From the NCBI GenBank assembly GCA_964632945.1, contig CAZWCX010000084.1, positions 1 to 32,789 on the forward strand: a stretch of DNA of 32,789 nucleotides. Direction: 5' to 3'. The DNA is from CAZWCX01 sp964632945. GTDB taxonomy: Bacteria > Planctomycetota > MHYJ01 > WSZJ01 > CAZWCX01. The notes under the pieces were generated by a model. That model did not search any database. It was not told where the DNA came from and saw only the letters and a list, made by a program, of their open reading frames with translations. Position numbers and translations under genes: made by a program. Positions 30,971-32,789 of this stretch are shown piece by piece. Within the stretch, counting starts at the first letter, position 1. The number at the start of each line of letters is the position of its first letter.

Positions 30971-32740
30971 ATGATCGCACGCCCGTCCGCCCGTCACCTG
31001 CCGCTCCTCTTGATGATCTGTCTGCTCCTCGACCCGGTCGCGCTTCTTGCCCAGGGGCGAGGCGGGACCGTCGCGGAACCGCGGGATCGCCGGGAAGGCG
31101 TCGTGCTGGTCAAGTTCGCCTGCGACGCATCTCGGGAAAAGGTCGATCAGGCGCTGGAACAACTCGGCGCGTGCCGCGAGCGGCGCCTTCCGGGGCTCGA
31201 GGTGGACCTGCTCCGCATCCCGAAGGGGGAGCGGGAAGAGGCCTTTTGCGAGCGGATGCGGGCGACCGGGCTGGTGGAGTGGGCGGATCCCGACTATGTG
31301 GCGCGGCCGACCAAGTCGCCGAACGACCCGTACTACTCCTACCAGTGGCATCACGGCAAGATCAGCGCCCCGGCGGCGTGGGACAAGACGACCGGCTCCT
31401 CGACCCTGATCGTGGCGGTCGTGGACACGGGCGTGAAGGCGGACCATCCCGACCTGACCGGCCGAGTGCTGTCGGGCTGGAACACGGCGCTGAACAACAC
31501 CAATACCACCGACCTCGACGGGCACGGCACGGCGTGCGCCGGGATCATCGCGGCGATCGGCAACAACTCCACGGGCGGCAGCGGTGTCTGCTGGTCGGCG
31601 AAGATCCTGCCCGTGCGGGTGACCTACGACAGCAGCGGCGACGCGTACAACAGCGACATCTCGGACGCGTGGCGCTGGGCCGCGGATCACGGCGCCAAGG
31701 TGATCAACTGCTCGTTCGGGCCGCTCATGGAGTCGGTCTTCGACAGCGCCGCGAAGTACGCGGAGGGCAAAGGCGCGGTCGTCTGCGCGTCGTCGAGCAA
31801 CGAGGGCAACGAGTACACGCAGTGGCCCGACTACGCCTCGATCGTGTATGTCGGTTCCACCGGTTCCGGCGACACGCGCGCCTCCTATTCCTCCTACGGC
31901 AACTACGTCGACTGCGTGGCCCCGGGCGTGAGCATCCTGACGACCTCCTCGGACGGCGGGTACGAGTACTTCGGCGGCACGTCGGCCGCCTCTCCGGTCG
32001 CGGCAGGCGTCGTGGCGCTGATCCGCAGCGCCAATCCCTCGCTGACGCCCGCCCAGGTCAAGGCGAAGCTGCTCGACAACTGCGACGACAAGGGCGCAAC
32101 CGGCGAGGACAAGTACTACGGCCGCGGGCGCGTCAATGCGCTCAAGGCGGTCAATGCCGCCCTGGCGTCCATGCCCAACCAGAGTCCGACCGTCAGCATC
32201 TCCGCAACCCCGACGTCGGGCACGGCGCCGGTGACGGCGAGTTTCACGGCCACGGCGTCCGATCCGGACGGAAGCGTCGTGTCGTATTCCTGGGCCTTCG
32301 GGGACGGCGGGACCGGCACCGGTTCGAGCGCAAGCCACACCTACACCACGGCGGGGACCTTCACCGCCACGGTGACGGTGACGGACGACAAGGGAGCGAC
32401 CGGGAGCGCGACGAAGACCATCACGGTCACGGCGGCGACCGACACGACTCCCCCGTCCAAGCCCGCCATCACGTCGGTGACCAATCTCGGCACCGGCGGA
32501 AAGCTCAAGGTCACCTGGGCCGCCAATCCGGAGCCGGATCTCGACTACTACTATCTGGTCCGATACGACAGCGTGACCGGCTACGTCGCGATCGGGACCT
32601 TTCTGCCCGGCACGACGACCCACACGGACAGCGGATTGGTGAACGGCCGGACCTACTACTACTGGGTTCGCGCCTATGACACCTCGTCCAATCCGAGCGA
32701 GTGGTCGAGTTACAAGTACGCGACTCCGACCGGTCCCTAG
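30971..32740 (+). CDS. secreted subtilisin-like serine protease with PKD and FN3 domains
   Basis: 589 residues. The ATG at 30971 is chosen because a signal peptide starts there (MIARPSARHLPLLLMICLLL, cut near LLA-Q) with GGAG 4 nt upstream; an in-frame ATG at 30818 would put 51 unrelated residues before it. A short propeptide (about 45-118, VVLVKFACDASREKVDQAL ... WADPDYVARP) resembles inhibitor_I9/fervidolysin-type prodomains. The S8 catalytic domain spans about 120-395 with the full triad: D152 in VVDTGVK, H185 in DGHGTACAG and S338 in GGTSAASPVAAG. A PKD domain follows (about 400-488, SYSWAFGDGG), then an FN3 domain (about 495-587) ending in ATPTGP. It should be active outside the cytoplasm, with PKD/FN3 aiding substrate binding or surface attachment. 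No sorting signal is seen at the C-terminus. Confidence 0.93.
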   Translation: MIARPSARHLPLLLMICLLLDPVALLAQGRGGTVAEPRDRREGVVLVKFACDASREKVDQALEQLGACRERRLPGLEVDLLRIPKGEREEAFCERMRATGLVEWADPDYVARPTKSPNDPYYSYQWHHGKISAPAAWDKTTGSSTLIVAVVDTGVKADHPDLTGRVLSGWNTALNNTNTTDLDGHGTACAGIIAAIGNNSTGGSGVCWSAKILPVRVTYDSSGDAYNSDISDAWRWAADHGAKVINCSFGPLMESVFDSAAKYAEGKGAVVCASSSNEGNEYTQWPDYASIVYVGSTGSGDTRASYSSYGNYVDCVAPGVSILTTSSDGGYEYFGGTSAASPVAAGVVALIRSANPSLTPAQVKAKLLDNCDDKGATGEDKYYGRGRVNALKAVNAALASMPNQSPTVSISATPTSGTAPVTASFTATASDPDGSVVSYSWAFGDGGTGTGSSASHTYTTAGTFTATVTVTDDKGATGSATKTITVTAATDTTPPSKPAITSVTNLGTGGKLKVTWAANPEPDLDYYYLVRYDSVTGYVAIGTFLPGTTTHTDSGLVNGRTYYYWVRAYDTSSNPSEWSSYKYATPTGP

Positions 32741-32741
32741 T

Positions 32742-32762
32742 GGGTCTTCAATCTTGAGATCC
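32742..32762 (+). terminator. weak hairpin directly after the protease stop
   Basis: GGGTCTT (32742-32748) can pair with GAGATCC (32756-32762) with two G-U wobbles and a 7-nt loop, starting 1 nt after the stop. Only 27 bp of sequence follow, and the call is tentative. Confidence 0.22.
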
Positions 32763-32789
32763 TAGGTTCGGCCGAGGCGATTTTCGCGC

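Noticed and set aside
32755..32789. Possible tRNA T-arm (GGTTCG) at the right edge
   Set aside because: The surrounding bases do not fit the GGTTCRANYCC pattern and no cloverleaf is visible in the remaining sequence.

Overview
The window is a GC-rich (about 70% by eye) bacterial chromosome segment. It most resembles an uncultured Planctomycetota. The reasons are four large membrane-anchored or multidomain Ser/Thr kinases carrying long TPR arrays, three kinases with a small GspE-N/MshEN-like helical domain in front of the kinase domain, a 'DPDLAPLR'-type kinase C-terminus, a secreted beta-helix protein, an STN-module protein and a PKD/FN3-tailed subtilase. Myxococcota or another high-GC phylum cannot be excluded from sequence alone. 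No tRNA, rRNA, IS element, integrase or CRISPR array was seen.

Layout. (1) 1-6682, minus strand: an apparent operon running from a sugar-nucleotide epimerase to a Ser/Thr kinase with an array of 46-residue TPR units, a small single-pass TPR protein, an ATP-grasp ligase (stop and start 1 nt apart) and a partial gene at the edge. It looks like cell-surface or small-molecule biosynthesis with an embedded kinase sensor. (2) 6683-9499: a divergent promoter region, then plus-strand ABC-F ATPase and PlsC acyltransferase. (3) 9839-13822, plus strand: a small exported protein and a second TPR kinase that appears to be leaderless. (4) 13823-14103: a convergent junction rich in inverted repeats. (5) 14104-23656, minus strand: a third TPR kinase followed by three exported or membrane-anchored proteins (beta-helix, double STN, and a large secreted protein of unknown function). 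(6) 23985-30457, plus strand, divergent from the third kinase: a TPR-GAF-GGDEF-GAF-Fis regulator translationally coupled by a GTGA overlap to a kinase-AAA(STAND)-TPR protein. (7) 30458-30970: a strong terminator hairpin, then an unusually AT-rich island of repeated hexamers. (8) 30971-32740: a secreted subtilisin-like protease with PKD and FN3 domains.

The most unusual part is region 5/6. Two kinases with related N-terminal helical domains flank a nucleotide-cyclase-like protein that ends in a Fis DNA-binding domain. Its GGDEF domain has a 19-residue insertion that moves the RxxD inhibitory site away from the catalytic loop, and Asn replaces the Asp that normally helps read the guanine base. 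Together with the coupled non-RD kinase, whose AAA module has a degraded Walker B, this could be a self-contained signalling relay joining phosphorylation, a cyclic (di)nucleotide and transcription. That role is inference.

Several sigma-70-like promoters share the form TTGCCA/TTGTCA - 16 to 18 bp - TACGAT/TACAAT/TATAGT, and they set the start sites of several genes.
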